This document shows positions 1 to 8,962 of a stretch of 64,000 bases of DNA, in pieces (the first letter of the stretch is position 1; every line of letters starts with the position of its first letter). Both the position numbers and the translations under genes were made by a program. Source of the stretch: Arthrobacter sp. B2a2-09 (GTDB lineage Bacteria > Actinomycetota > Actinomycetes > Actinomycetales > Micrococcaceae); assembly GCF_027587375.1 (NCBI RefSeq), contig NZ_JAMXIC010000012.1, positions 4,133 through 68,132 on the forward strand. Reading direction: 5' to 3'. Below the pieces are notes generated by a model, which did no database searches, was not told the DNA's origin, and saw only the letters and a program-made list of their open reading frames with translations.

Positions 1-136
1 AAGTGAGGGAGGAGGCGGGTGGGCCCACGCAGCCCGGGTTCCCTGGCTGAGCGGAGCGAAGTGAGGGAGGAGGCGGGTGGGCCCACGCAGCCCGGGTTCC
101 CTGGCTGAGCGGAGCGAAGTGAGGGAGGAGGCGGGG
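1..136. repeat. 58-bp GC-rich tandem repeat, 2.3 copies, cut by window start
   Basis: Two full 58-bp units begin at 1 and 59. A partial third begins at 117 and breaks off at about 136. Each unit holds the small palindromes GTGGGCCCAC and CCCGGG and the motif GAGCGGAGCGAAGTGAGGGA. The array may extend to the left of the window. It ends about 45 bp before the helicase start. No coding potential was seen. Confidence 0.85.
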
Positions 137-180
137 ACTAGGATTCATAGATAGCCTCCTGCCGAAAGTAGCCCCAACGA

Positions 181-3100
181 ATGCCTTCCCACTCAGACGA
201 CTCCTGGGAACTGGCGATTCAGACACCCGCCATTAACGACCGTTCCTTGGCGGCCGGCCTCGCGTATGCCATGGGAAGCCGGGTCAGCAGCATCACTTTC
301 GATTCCGCGACGGGTTTGATGATGGGCAAGGTCAGGGGCAGTGGCCCGTCAGCGTATTCGACGTCGGCCAAGCTGGTCCGCAAGCCCGGCGGCTGGAGCT
401 GCACCGTAGGCGTGTGCAGTTGCCCCGTCCGCAAGGACTGCAAACACGTGGCCGCCCTTCTCTTCGCCGCCGAAGACCATCCTGCCGTGCGGGCACAGCT
501 GCTCAGCGCGCCCGCGTTCGGACAGACGGCCCAGCCTGGGGGAACCGTGCAGCGGCCGGCCTGGGAGCAGGCACTCAGCAAGCTCATCGCCACTCCGGGA
601 ACCGCCCCGCAAGGCCAGGGCCTCCCCTTAGCACTGGCCTTCGAGGTGGAAGAACCGGCCCCGCATTTCTCCTACACAGGCCGGCGGGACCCCCTCCGCA
701 GCGTGCGCCAGCTCAAGGCCCGCCCCGTGATGATGGGCGCCAAGGGCAAGTGGATCCGGGGCGATGTTTCCTGGACCAACCTGAACTACCTCGGCTACAA
801 GCGCGAGTTCAATGAAGCCCATATCGACTGGATGCAGAACTTCCTGGCCGCGCATTCCACCGCAGACTACCGGCAGCTCACGTCGAGCATGTGGATGCTG
901 CTCAACGAATTCGCCGGGAAAAACCTGTGGAGCCTCCTGGCCGAGGCCGAGAAGATAGGGGTGTCGCTCATCCATTCCGGCGGGACCGAGCCGCTCCGCA
1001 TTGCCGCGGAGCCCGCCGTCGTCGGGCTTGACCTGAGCCGGCTGGAAAGCGGCCGGCCCGACGACGGGCTGCAGCTGGCGCCGTCGGTGACCTTGGGCGG
1101 GGACGCCCTTGATCCGGCGACCTTGGGCTTGATAGGCCGCCCGGCGCATGGCTTGTTCTTCACGGGACCCGGCGAGGGGCACCTGCCCGGCGTATCCGCA
1201 CCCGAGAACCTCATCACGCTGGCTCCCTTGGAGGGCGGCGAGTCGCAGGAACTCCTCGATTTCGTCATGGGCGCATCCCGGCTCCAGATCCCGGCGAAGG
1301 ACGAAGAACGATTCCTCACGGCGTTCTACCCGAAGCTCAAGCAGTCCACCCGGGTCACGGCAGCGGACCATTCCGTGGAGTTGCCGGTCCTCGCCGTGCC
1401 CACGCTGTCCCTGCTGGCGAACTACGGCACCGACCACCGGGTGCGGCTGCACTGGGAGTGGCACTACAAGGCCGGCAAGCTCGTCACGGCCCAGCCCCTT
1501 TGGCGGCACCCGGACGACCACGGCTACCGCGACGACACCGAGGAAGCCCGGATCCTGGAGTCCCTGGGCCGGCCTTGGGATGTGGTTCCCACGCTCGGCG
1601 AGTCATCGAGCGGCGGATGGGGAGCTCCACGGCTGGCGGCCTCGGTAGCGCTGGACGGGCTGGACACCCTGGCCTTCACCGAGGAGGTACTGCCCCGGCT
1701 CCTTGAGCTGCCCGACGTCGTCGTGGATACTTCCGGCGAGATCGCCGACTACCGCGAGGCCACCGAGGCGCCCGTCGTCTCCATTTCGACGAAGGCCACC
1801 GACAGCCGCGACTGGTTCGATCTCGGCATCGTCATCACGCTCGAGGGCGAACCTGTGTCCTTCGCCGCGGTGTTTTCCGCCCTCGCGGCCGGCCAGAGCC
1901 GGATGTTGCTGCCCAGCGGCGCCTACTTCTCCCTGGACCTGCCCGAGCTCCACCACCTCCGCGCGCTGATCGACGAAGCCAGGTCCTTGCAGGACAACCC
2001 GGACCGCCACGGCACCCTACAGATCAGCCGGTTCCAGGCCGGGCTCTGGGATGAGCTCGCGCAATTGGGGATCGTGGACGAACAGGCGGCCGCATGGCGC
2101 GAAGCTGTGGGCGGCTTGCTCGACGACGGCGTGACCGGGCTACCGCTGCCCGGCTCGCTCGATGCCGAGCTCCGTCCGTACCAGCTGGAGGGCTTCAACT
2201 GGCTGAGTTTCCTGTACCGCCACAGCCTGGGTGGTGTCCTGGCCGACGACATGGGCCTCGGCAAGACGGTGCAGGCGATTGCCTTGATGTGCGCGGCGAA
2301 GGAGCTTGCTGAATCTGGCACTGGCGGCGCTGAAGGCTCTGCCGGCAGCGCCCCGTACGCCCCTTTTCTAGTAGTAGCGCCCACCAGCGTCGTGGGCAAC
2401 TGGGCCGCTGAGGTGCAGCGCTTCGCGCCCGGCCTGAGCGTGAAGACCATTGGAGAGACCTTCGCCAAGAGCGGCGCGGATCCGCAGGAATCCATGGCCG
2501 GGACCGACGTCGTCATCACCTCGTATGCGCTGTTCCGGATCGACTACGAGGCCTACGCAGCGAAGGAATGGGCAGGGCTCATGCTCGACGAAGCCCAGTT
2601 CGTGAAGAACCACCAGTCCAAGGCCTACCAGTGCGCCCGCAAGCTCCCGGCATCCTTCAAGCTGGCCATCACGGGAACGCCGCTTGAGAACAACCTCATG
2701 GAGTTCTGGGCGCTGACCTCGATCGTGGCACCGGGACTGTTCTCCAGCCCGCGCCGCTTTGCGGAGTACTACCAAAAGCCAGTCGAAAAGAAGGGCGACA
2801 AGGCCCAGCTCGCCAAGCTCCGCCGTCGGGTCCGTCCCCTCATGATGCGCCGCACCAAGGAGCAAGTCATCAAGGACCTGCCGCCCAAGCAGGAGCAAGT
2901 ACTGGAAGTGGTGCTGAACCCGCGGCACCAGAAGGTGTACCAGACGCATCTGCAGCGTGAGCGGCAAAAAATCCTTGGGCTCATCGACGATGTCAATAAG
3001 AACCGCTTCACCATTTTCCAGTCGCTCACCCTGCTGCGGCAGCTGAGCCTGGATGTCTCCTTGGTGGACGAGTCCCTGTCCGCAGTGCGCTCGTCCAAGC

Positions 3101-3597
3101 TGGATGTGCTGTTCGAGCAGCTGGAGGACATCGTTGCCGAGGGGCACAGGGCGCTCATTTTCAGCCAGTTCACGGGGTTCCTGGGCAAGGTCCGGGAGCG
3201 GCTCGACGCGGAGGACATCGAGTATTGCTACCTCGACGGCAGCACCCGGAACCGGGCCGACGTCGTCAGCGAATTCAAGAACGGCGCAGCGCCCGTGTTC
3301 CTCATTTCCTTGAAGGCCGGCGGCTTCGGCCTGAACCTGACCGAGGCCGATTACGTGTTCCTGCTGGACCCTTGGTGGAACCCCGCCTCCGAGGCGCAGG
3401 CCGTGGACCGCACCCACAGGATCGGGCAGGCGAGGAACGTCATGGTCTACCGATTGGTGGCCAAGGACACCATCGAGGAAAAGGTCATGGCGCTCAAGAC
3501 CAAGAAGTCGCAGCTGTTCGCGGATGTGATGGAAGGCGACGCCTTGTCCGGTGGCGCCCTGACGGCGGAGGACCTGGCGGGGCTCTTCGCGGAGTAG
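181..3597 (+). CDS. SNF2-family DEAD/DEAH helicase with N-terminal SWIM zinc finger
   Basis: A 1138-aa Swi2/Snf2-type ATPase, expected to translocate on DNA or remodel protein-DNA complexes in the cytoplasm. A SWIM zinc finger is visible at residues 79-89 (C79-S-C81, C87-K-H89). The helicase core starts near residue 660. Walker A is DDMGLGKT at 689-696 and motif II is DEAQ at 803-806. The C-terminal lobe carries DRTHRIGQ, the usual SNF2 motif VI. SWIM-SNF2 fusions of about 1000-1100 aa are common in actinobacteria. The gene stands alone; the next gene starts 96 bp on. The upstream ribosome-binding site is weak (GAAAG), so the start is likely but not certain. Its cellular partner and target DNA cannot be read from the sequence. 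Confidence 0.93.
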   Translation: MPSHSDDSWELAIQTPAINDRSLAAGLAYAMGSRVSSITFDSATGLMMGKVRGSGPSAYSTSAKLVRKPGGWSCTVGVCSCPVRKDCKHVAALLFAAEDHPAVRAQLLSAPAFGQTAQPGGTVQRPAWEQALSKLIATPGTAPQGQGLPLALAFEVEEPAPHFSYTGRRDPLRSVRQLKARPVMMGAKGKWIRGDVSWTNLNYLGYKREFNEAHIDWMQNFLAAHSTADYRQLTSSMWMLLNEFAGKNLWSLLAEAEKIGVSLIHSGGTEPLRIAAEPAVVGLDLSRLESGRPDDGLQLAPSVTLGGDALDPATLGLIGRPAHGLFFTGPGEGHLPGVSAPENLITLAPLEGGESQELLDFVMGASRLQIPAKDEERFLTAFYPKLKQSTRVTAADHSVELPVLAVPTLSLLANYGTDHRVRLHWEWHYKAGKLVTAQPLWRHPDDHGYRDDTEEARILESLGRPWDVVPTLGESSSGGWGAPRLAASVALDGLDTLAFTEEVLPRLLELPDVVVDTSGEIADYREATEAPVVSISTKATDSRDWFDLGIVITLEGEPVSFAAVFSALAAGQSRMLLPSGAYFSLDLPELHHLRALIDEARSLQDNPDRHGTLQISRFQAGLWDELAQLGIVDEQAAAWREAVGGLLDDGVTGLPLPGSLDAELRPYQLEGFNWLSFLYRHSLGGVLADDMGLGKTVQAIALMCAAKELAESGTGGAEGSAGSAPYAPFLVVAPTSVVGNWAAEVQRFAPGLSVKTIGETFAKSGADPQESMAGTDVVITSYALFRIDYEAYAAKEWAGLMLDEAQFVKNHQSKAYQCARKLPASFKLAITGTPLENNLMEFWALTSIVAPGLFSSPRRFAEYYQKPVEKKGDKAQLAKLRRRVRPLMMRRTKEQVIKDLPPKQEQVLEVVLNPRHQKVYQTHLQRERQKILGLIDDVNKNRFTIFQSLTLLRQLSLDVSLVDESLSAVRSSKLDVLFEQLEDIVAEGHRALIFSQFTGFLGKVRERLDAEDIEYCYLDGSTRNRADVVSEFKNGAAPVFLISLKAGGFGLNLTEADYVFLLDPWWNPASEAQAVDRTHRIGQARNVMVYRLVAKDTIEEKVMALKTKKSQLFADVMEGDALSGGALTAEDLAGLFAE

Positions 3598-3693
3598 GGC
3601 TCCGATTCCGGCATATCGGGATCCTAACGGCCGTCATTTGACGTATACAATTGAAGGCGGCCTGAGGAATACAGCGTCGCCGAAGGGGGAACC

Positions 3694-4140
3694 GTGGAGG
3701 GCACCGAAGCACAGTCAGAGACGCAGGCAAGCATCGAAAGAACTGTGGAATGGGTGGACACTGATGCGTCGGGCCATCAACACAACTCCGCAATCATGCG
3801 CTGGGTCGAGGCCGCCGAGGCAGAGCTTTTCCGCAATCTGGCGCTTCCGGAGTACTTCCCGAGTGCTCCTCGAGTGCAACAAGTAGTCAATTACACGGCC
3901 AAGCTGTGGTTTGGCCAGCGGGTGACGACAACCGTGAAGATCCAAAAACTCGGGCGAACGTCCATGACCCTTGCCTTCGAGGTCTATGGCCACGCACATC
4001 CAAACTCGCCGGGCGGACTGGCTGCATATGGGACAATGACCACTGCCCACGTGCCAGCGGGCTCAGCATCAGCCCAGCCGTGGCCGGAACGGATCCGGCA
4101 GGCTGCCGGCGTAGCGGTCCCGAACAGTCCGGGGCTCTGA
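3694..4140 (+). CDS. acyl-CoA thioesterase, 4-hydroxybenzoyl-CoA thioesterase (hot-dog) family
   Basis: A 148-aa hot-dog protein expected to hydrolyse an acyl- or aryl-CoA to the free acid. Near the N-terminus, DTDASGH followed by NSAIMRW matches the catalytic Asp region of 4HBT-type thioesterases. The start is GTG at 3694, with a purine-rich ribosome-binding site (GAAGGGGGA) just upstream. It ends 3 bp before the PaaX-like regulator, so the two are probably co-transcribed. Substrate is unknown. The aromatic CoA genes at 11-18 kb make an aryl-CoA plausible. Confidence 0.8.
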   Translation: MEGTEAQSETQASIERTVEWVDTDASGHQHNSAIMRWVEAAEAELFRNLALPEYFPSAPRVQQVVNYTAKLWFGQRVTTTVKIQKLGRTSMTLAFEVYGHAHPNSPGGLAAYGTMTTAHVPAGSASAQPWPERIRQAAGVAVPNSPGL

Positions 4141-4143
4141 ACC

Positions 4144-5028
4144 ATGATGGACATGCCCGCTCCCCCGGTACGGCACCAGCAGCTGATCGTCACGATCTAT
4201 GGGCTTTATGGCCGCAGTTCGGGCGATGCGCTCCCCGTCTCTGTGCTGATTTCGATGCTGGGCGACCTGGGCTATGACGCACCAGGGGTCCGTTCCTCCG
4301 TCTCGCGGCTGAAGGCCAAGGGTGTCCTCAAAAGTGTCCGCCAGGACGGCGTCGCCAAATACGAACTATCCGACACCGTCATTGACGTCTTCCGCGAGGG
4401 AGATCGAAGGATCTTCGCAGCCGATCGCTCCACCGAGCTGGAAGCCTGGGTCCTCGCGGTGTTTTCCGTCCCCGAATCAATGCGGAACCGTCGGCACCAA
4501 CTACGCTCCGAGCTGTCCGGGCTCGGTTTTGGATCCGTGGCCTCAGGGGTATGGATCGCGCCGGCCCAAGTCCTTGAACAAGCCCATGAACGGCTTGCCT
4601 CGCGGGGTCTCATCCAGTTTGTGGACTTCTTCCGGGGCGACTACCTGTTTGAGGGCCCCATGCGGCCGAAGGTGGCCGAATGGTGGGATTTAAAGGCCAT
4701 CGACGAGCAATTCGCCGAGTTCCTGGACCTCTACGAAGGCGCGGGAGATCTTTGGGCCGGACTGGTCGGGGATGATCCCGAGGCCGCCTTGGCCAACTCG
4801 AGCGCGGAGCTGCGCCGGGATGCTTTCCGCTACTACATTCCCATGCTGACTCTGTGGCGCCGCTTCCCGTACCGGGACCCGAACCTGCCGTTGGAATTCC
4901 TCCCGAAGGACTGGCACGGCCCTGCGGTTCGCGAGACGTTCCAGGCGGTTCATCGCCTGGCCGCACCACTCGCCGCGGCCCACGCGAACGAACTCATCCA
5001 CGGCAATGCGGATCTGGTGGCAACCTAA
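4144..5028 (+). CDS. PaaX-like transcriptional regulator
   Basis: A 294-aa regulator. The first 90 residues form a winged helix-turn-helix. The central part, with VFSVPESMRNRRHQLRSEL followed by a GVWIAP motif, is typical of the PaaX family, and length fits. In E. coli PaaX represses phenylacetate genes and responds to phenylacetyl-CoA. No phenylacetate genes lie here, so the ligand is more likely another aryl-CoA, possibly from the cluster at 11.6-18 kb (inference). It follows the thioesterase by 3 bp. ATG 4144 was used; ATG 4147 and 4153 are in-frame alternatives. It converges on the Lrp-like gene with a 13-bp gap. Confidence 0.85.
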   Translation: MMDMPAPPVRHQQLIVTIYGLYGRSSGDALPVSVLISMLGDLGYDAPGVRSSVSRLKAKGVLKSVRQDGVAKYELSDTVIDVFREGDRRIFAADRSTELEAWVLAVFSVPESMRNRRHQLRSELSGLGFGSVASGVWIAPAQVLEQAHERLASRGLIQFVDFFRGDYLFEGPMRPKVAEWWDLKAIDEQFAEFLDLYEGAGDLWAGLVGDDPEAALANSSAELRRDAFRYYIPMLTLWRRFPYRDPNLPLEFLPKDWHGPAVRETFQAVHRLAAPLAAAHANELIHGNADLVAT

Positions 5029-5041
5029 GGCGTTGCCCGGC

Positions 5042-6103
5042 CTACCAGGGAGCGATCGGATGGACCCCGATATGCCGCCCGTCCTTGTCGCACAGGTGAC
5101 CCATCCGCTTTGGCGTATCCAGCGCGACCATCCGCTCGGTCACGTTCATGGTCGGCATCCGTGAATCCAAAGCCGTCTCCAAGCGCTGGATTTCCCCGAG
5201 ATTGCGTACCCAGAAAGTCGCATAGACATTGGCCTCGCCTGTCACTGCGGCGACCAGGCGGCATGCCGGCCAGGCCGCGAGCTGTTCACAGATGAAATCG
5301 ACGTCCTTGGCCGGTGCCTTGGCGAGCAACGAGGCCTGAATGGGCCACCCGGCGAGCGACCGTGCAATATCGCAACGGAAAGTCACGACGCCCGAGGCAA
5401 CCAGTCTTTCGACCCGCCGCCGCGCGGTGGCAGTGCTGCAATCCGTCGCCTGTGCCAGCTCAATCCACGTAAGCCGGCCGTTTCTGACGAGCAGATCGAG
5501 CAAGCTGCGATCCAGCATGTCGAGTCTCGTCGTGTAGTTTGCCGGATTCGCTGACATGGTGCCGTTGTTGAGCGCATCAAGCTGACTGGCGTCCAATGAA
5601 CGCAAGCGCCAGCGGCTGCTCTCCAGGTACAACGAAGTTGCGAGCATGGTGGATGTCGACCTGATGCCCGGGATGTGGTCAAGTTCGTCGCTGAGAAAGC
5701 GATCCAGGGTCTTCAAATCCGGTGTCAGGACGTCAAGGATTATGTCGTTGTTCCCGGTGGCCACCTCAACCGTAGCCACTTCCTTATACGTAACGAGTCT
5801 GGCAACCACCCGGGATCTTTCGCTCGGTCGGGTCCTGATCAAAACGAATGCGGTGCAGCCGCTCTGGACAAAGTCCCGGCCGGGGGCCGCCGTGACCCAT
5901 ACCAGACCGGCATCGGACAGCCTCTTCCATCGACGGGCCAAGGTGTTGGGGGTAACACCCAGCGGTTCCGCCAATTCCGCCCAAGACGCCCTCGCCCGCA
6001 ACTGGAGAGCATTGATCAAAGCCAGGTCCAGCTCACTGGGAATGCCTGATTCCGAAACAGAAGACCCAAAAATGTCCGTTTCCGATGATTTCTTCGAAGA
6101 CAT
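5042..6103 (-). CDS. Lrp/AsnC-family regulator with two tandem AsnC-type modules
   Basis: A 353-aa protein made of two AsnC-like halves, against about 150 aa for a classical Lrp. Helix-turn-helix 1 lies near residues 25-75 (LALINALQLRARASWAELAE) and helix-turn-helix 2 near 195-245 (LDMLDRSLLDLLVRNGRLTW). Each is followed by a likely ligand-binding domain. Such double Lrp proteins are known in actinobacteria. It is divergent from the ABC importer at 6224, with 120 bp between the starts, which suggests it controls that importer and the amidohydrolase. Effector unknown, probably an amino acid or related compound. Confidence 0.88.
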   Translation of the reverse strand: MSSKKSSETDIFGSSVSESGIPSELDLALINALQLRARASWAELAEPLGVTPNTLARRWKRLSDAGLVWVTAAPGRDFVQSGCTAFVLIRTRPSERSRVVARLVTYKEVATVEVATGNNDIILDVLTPDLKTLDRFLSDELDHIPGIRSTSTMLATSLYLESSRWRLRSLDASQLDALNNGTMSANPANYTTRLDMLDRSLLDLLVRNGRLTWIELAQATDCSTATARRRVERLVASGVVTFRCDIARSLAGWPIQASLLAKAPAKDVDFICEQLAAWPACRLVAAVTGEANVYATFWVRNLGEIQRLETALDSRMPTMNVTERMVALDTPKRMGHLCDKDGRHIGVHPIAPW

Positions 6104-6223
6104 GAGTCGAGTGTCACATATTTGAGGCTCAGGACAGAACCGGTTTCGTAACCCGGGCCGGCTTTGTACCGACTCCCAATCTTCGTACCGCCTCTTGAGC
6201 GGTTGATCTTAAGAACGGCCCCA

Positions 6224-7150
6224 ATGAAGAAGACATCCCTCTCCGCAGTCGCCCTCGTTTCCCTCCTTGCAGTTTCCGGCTGCACCCAGGCTTCGTCAAC
6301 CATCGGAACAGGCACCGGCGGAAGCGCTTCCGCAGCCGCGGAGCAGACGATTCCGGCTGCTGCCATGGACGCCGCGGCGGCCGCGTTGGTGCCTGCCGAT
6401 GTCAGGGCGAAGGGGGTCCTTTCAATTGGAACCGACCCTTCCTTCGCCCCTTACGAGTTTTACGCCAGCGATAACAAGACCGTGGTGGGGTTCGATGCCG
6501 ACCTCGCCGCGGCGCTGGGACAAATCCTCGGACTGAAGACGCAGATGGTGCCCGCCACCTTCGACACCATCCTGCCCGGGCTCAGCAGCGGCAAGTATGA
6601 CCTGGGAATCTCCGGATTCATGGAAACGACGGAGCGCAAAAAGAACGCCGATTTTGTCAGCTACGAACAGGGCGGCACCTCGATCGCGGTTCCGCTCGGA
6701 AATCCAAAGAAGCTATCCACGGAGTGGACGACGCTCTGCGGAAAGAAGATCGCCGCCGGCAAAGGCACGATCCAGGGGCTGAGCATACTGCCCGACTTTG
6801 CAGCGAAGTGCGTGGCCGCAGGCCAGCCCGCCATCGACGCGCAGCTGTTCCCCTCCATGAATGACGCCAACCTCGCCCTGAGGTCCGGCCGCGTGGATGG
6901 CGTCATGTCAGAGAGCGCATCCATGAGCTACCAGGCCAAGCTGGCCGGAGACCCCTTCGAGCTTGTTCCCGGCGCGGATCTCAGCCCGGGAATCGCCGGG
7001 GCCGCGCTGCCCAAGAATTCCCCGCTCACAGCCGCCGTGCAGGCCGCGATGCTCAAGCTGGTCGACAGCCCGGCGTACAGCGCGATCACCAGCAAGTGGA
7101 GCTTGCCGGAAAACCACAAGGTCACGGCAGGCCAAGTTGCAGGCAACTAG
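6224..7150 (+). CDS. ABC transporter substrate-binding lipoprotein, amino-acid type (SBP_bac_3)
   Basis: A 308-aa extracellular solute receptor anchored by lipid. A signal peptide begins MKKTSLSAVALVSLLAVSGC, and AVSGC is the lipobox. The mature protein has SBP_bac_3 features: LSIGTDPSFAPYEF, VGFDADLAAALG, and DLGISGFMETTERK. The start at ATG 6224 was chosen because it places the signal peptide at the N-terminus; an upstream in-frame start would add 20 non-signal residues. It is the first gene of an SBP-permease-ATPase set. Sequence cannot separate glutamate, glutamine, arginine or an aryl-amino-acid conjugate as substrate. Confidence 0.9.
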   Translation: MKKTSLSAVALVSLLAVSGCTQASSTIGTGTGGSASAAAEQTIPAAAMDAAAAALVPADVRAKGVLSIGTDPSFAPYEFYASDNKTVVGFDADLAAALGQILGLKTQMVPATFDTILPGLSSGKYDLGISGFMETTERKKNADFVSYEQGGTSIAVPLGNPKKLSTEWTTLCGKKIAAGKGTIQGLSILPDFAAKCVAAGQPAIDAQLFPSMNDANLALRSGRVDGVMSESASMSYQAKLAGDPFELVPGADLSPGIAGAALPKNSPLTAAVQAAMLKLVDSPAYSAITSKWSLPENHKVTAGQVAGN

Positions 7151-7172
7151 TCGAAAAGACCCGGATGCCATC

Positions 7173-8096
7173 ATGATCGGCAACGCCGCACCGGTCCTGG
7201 ACGAACCAAAAATCGTCAGGACGAAACACATCGGGCGATGGACAGGGGCTTTGCTCTGTGCAACGTTGGCCGGCCTCCTTCTCCAGTCCGCCCTGACCAA
7301 TCCACGCTTCGGCTGGGACCAGGTGGCCCTGTTCTTCCGCGACGGCGCCATTGTCCAGGGCATCGGAGTGACCTTGGAACTGACGGTAATCTGCATGGTC
7401 CTGGGCGTTGGACTCGGGATCGTGCTGGCCGTCATGCGGATCTCCTCAAACCCCGTGATCAGCTGGATCGCCAGGGCCTACCAGGGCTTCTTCCGCGGAA
7501 CCCCGGTACTCGTGCAGCTGCTGTTCTGGTTCAACCTGGCCGCCCTGTACCCTTCCATTTCCTTCGGAATTCCAGGTGTTGCCCTGAACGCCAACGAACT
7601 GATCACCCCGATGGCGGCGGCGATCCTCGGGCTGGCCCTGAACGAAGCGGCCTACATGTCCGAAATCGTCAGGGCCGGCATCCTCTCCGTTGACCCCGGA
7701 CAATCCGAAGCCGCGGGCGCCCTGGGCCTGACCCGTCTGCAGGCAATGCAACGCATCATCCTCCCCCAGGCCATGCGGGTCATCATCCCTCCGACAGGCA
7801 ACGAGGCCATCGGAATGCTGAAGGCAACGTCCCTGGTAAGCGTCATTGCCGTTCCCGAACTGCTCTACTCATCCCAGATCATCTACTCCAAGAACTTCCA
7901 AGTCATCCCGCTGCTCCTCGTGGCAAGCATCTGGTACATCATCATCACGACCATCTGCAACGTCGGCCAGGGCTACTTGGAACGCCGCTATTCCAGGGGA
8001 GCAACCCGCACGGTCCACGTAGGGACAGTCACCCGGATCCGCCGGTTCTTCCAGGGAACCCCGGCCCCCGCAGCTCGAAAGGAACCCAGACCATGA
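7173..8096 (+). CDS. amino-acid ABC transporter permease (HisM/GlnP type)
   Basis: A 307-aa membrane permease. It has several hydrophobic spans, and the EAA loop ([21 protein letters not shown]) couples to the ATPase. Sequences such as [13 protein letters not shown] and [19 protein letters not shown] are typical of polar-amino-acid permeases. ATG 7173 was chosen because it follows the receptor gene by 22 bp. Its stop overlaps the ATPase start (ATGA at 8093-8096), which implies translational coupling. Only one permease is encoded, so it probably acts as a homodimer. Confidence 0.9.
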   Translation: MIGNAAPVLDEPKIVRTKHIGRWTGALLCATLAGLLLQSALTNPRFGWDQVALFFRDGAIVQGIGVTLELTVICMVLGVGLGIVLAVMRISSNPVISWIARAYQGFFRGTPVLVQLLFWFNLAALYPSISFGIPGVALNANELITPMAAAILGLALNEAAYMSEIVRAGILSVDPGQSEAAGALGLTRLQAMQRIILPQAMRVIIPPTGNEAIGMLKATSLVSVIAVPELLYSSQIIYSKNFQVIPLLLVASIWYIIITTICNVGQGYLERRYSRGATRTVHVGTVTRIRRFFQGTPAPAARKEPRP

Positions 8097-8881
8097 CACC
8101 GCAGACACTGCACGCCCAGGCCGTTCCCATGGTCCGGGCAGAAGGACTCGTGAAGAACTTCGGTCATCTGGAGGTCCTCAAGGGCATCGACGTCGAGGTC
8201 CAGAAGGGCGAAGTCGTCTGTCTTATCGGGGCCTCAGGCTCCGGAAAAAGCACCTTTCTACGTTGCATCAACCAGCTGGAAAAGGCCAACGGCGGCCGGC
8301 TCTGGGTCGAGGACCAGAGGGTCGGATACAAACTGAAGGGCAACAAGCTGCACGAGCAGACGGACTCCGAAGTTTGCCGGGACCGGGCCCATATCGGAAT
8401 GGTCTTTCAGCACTTCAACCTCTTCCCTCACCTGACCGTGATGGAAAACCTGCTTGAAGCGCCGCGGAGAGTACTGAAACAACGCGACGCCGATATCAGG
8501 GAGCGGGCCCTGGGACTTCTCCGCCAGGTGGGTCTTGAGGACAAGGCCTCCTCCTACCCCCGGCAGCTCTCAGGCGGCCAACAGCAACGCGTGGCGATCG
8601 CAAGGGCACTATGCATGGAACCCAAGCTCATGCTCTTTGACGAACCGACCTCGGCCCTGGACCCGGAACTGGTCGGAGACGTCCTCAAGGTAATGCGGGA
8701 CCTCGCGAAGTCCGGAATGACCATGATCGTGGTCACCCACGAAATGGGCTTCGCACGGGATGTGGCCGATCGCATCATCTTCATGCACCAAGGCCGGATC
8801 ATCGAAGACGGTCCGGCCCGCGAGGTCCTGGGGAACCCGCGCCATGAACGGACCCAGGCGTTCCTCGCCTCGGTGCGCTGA
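8093..8881 (+). CDS. amino-acid ABC transporter ATP-binding protein
   Basis: A 262-aa ABC ATPase that powers the importer encoded just upstream. Walker A is GASGSGKST, the signature is LSGGQQQR, and Walker B is [14 protein letters not shown]. The H-loop lies in VVTHEMGFA. An insertion between Walker A and the Q-loop ([21 protein letters not shown]) resembles other polar-amino-acid ATPases of the GlnQ/HisP group. It starts at ATG 8093, overlapping the permease stop by 4 nt. Confidence 0.93.
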   Translation: MTPQTLHAQAVPMVRAEGLVKNFGHLEVLKGIDVEVQKGEVVCLIGASGSGKSTFLRCINQLEKANGGRLWVEDQRVGYKLKGNKLHEQTDSEVCRDRAHIGMVFQHFNLFPHLTVMENLLEAPRRVLKQRDADIRERALGLLRQVGLEDKASSYPRQLSGGQQQRVAIARALCMEPKLMLFDEPTSALDPELVGDVLKVMRDLAKSGMTMIVVTHEMGFARDVADRIIFMHQGRIIEDGPAREVLGNPRHERTQAFLASVR

Positions 8882-8889
8882 AACCCCGA

Positions 8890-8919
8890 ACCAGCGATAT
8901 CACTGGCCCGAGTTCGGGC
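8890..8919. other. adjacent palindromes between ATPase and amidohydrolase genes
   Basis: 8890-8905 is CCAGCGATATCACTGG, symmetric except for one pair. It overlaps a short hairpin, GGCCCGA-GT-TCGGGCC, at 8904-8919. There is no U-run, so this could be a weak terminator, an mRNA-stability hairpin or an operator for the M20 gene that starts 43 bp later. Confidence 0.4.
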
Positions 8920-8962
8920 CCACCACAAAAGCTCACCTCACGTCCAAGGGAATCACGTACCA

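Noticed and set aside
3623..3651. Promoter before the hot-dog thioesterase (TATACAAT at 3644-3651)
   Set aside because: The -10-like hexamer is good, but no acceptable -35 lies 16-18 bp upstream, so it was not listed as a feature.
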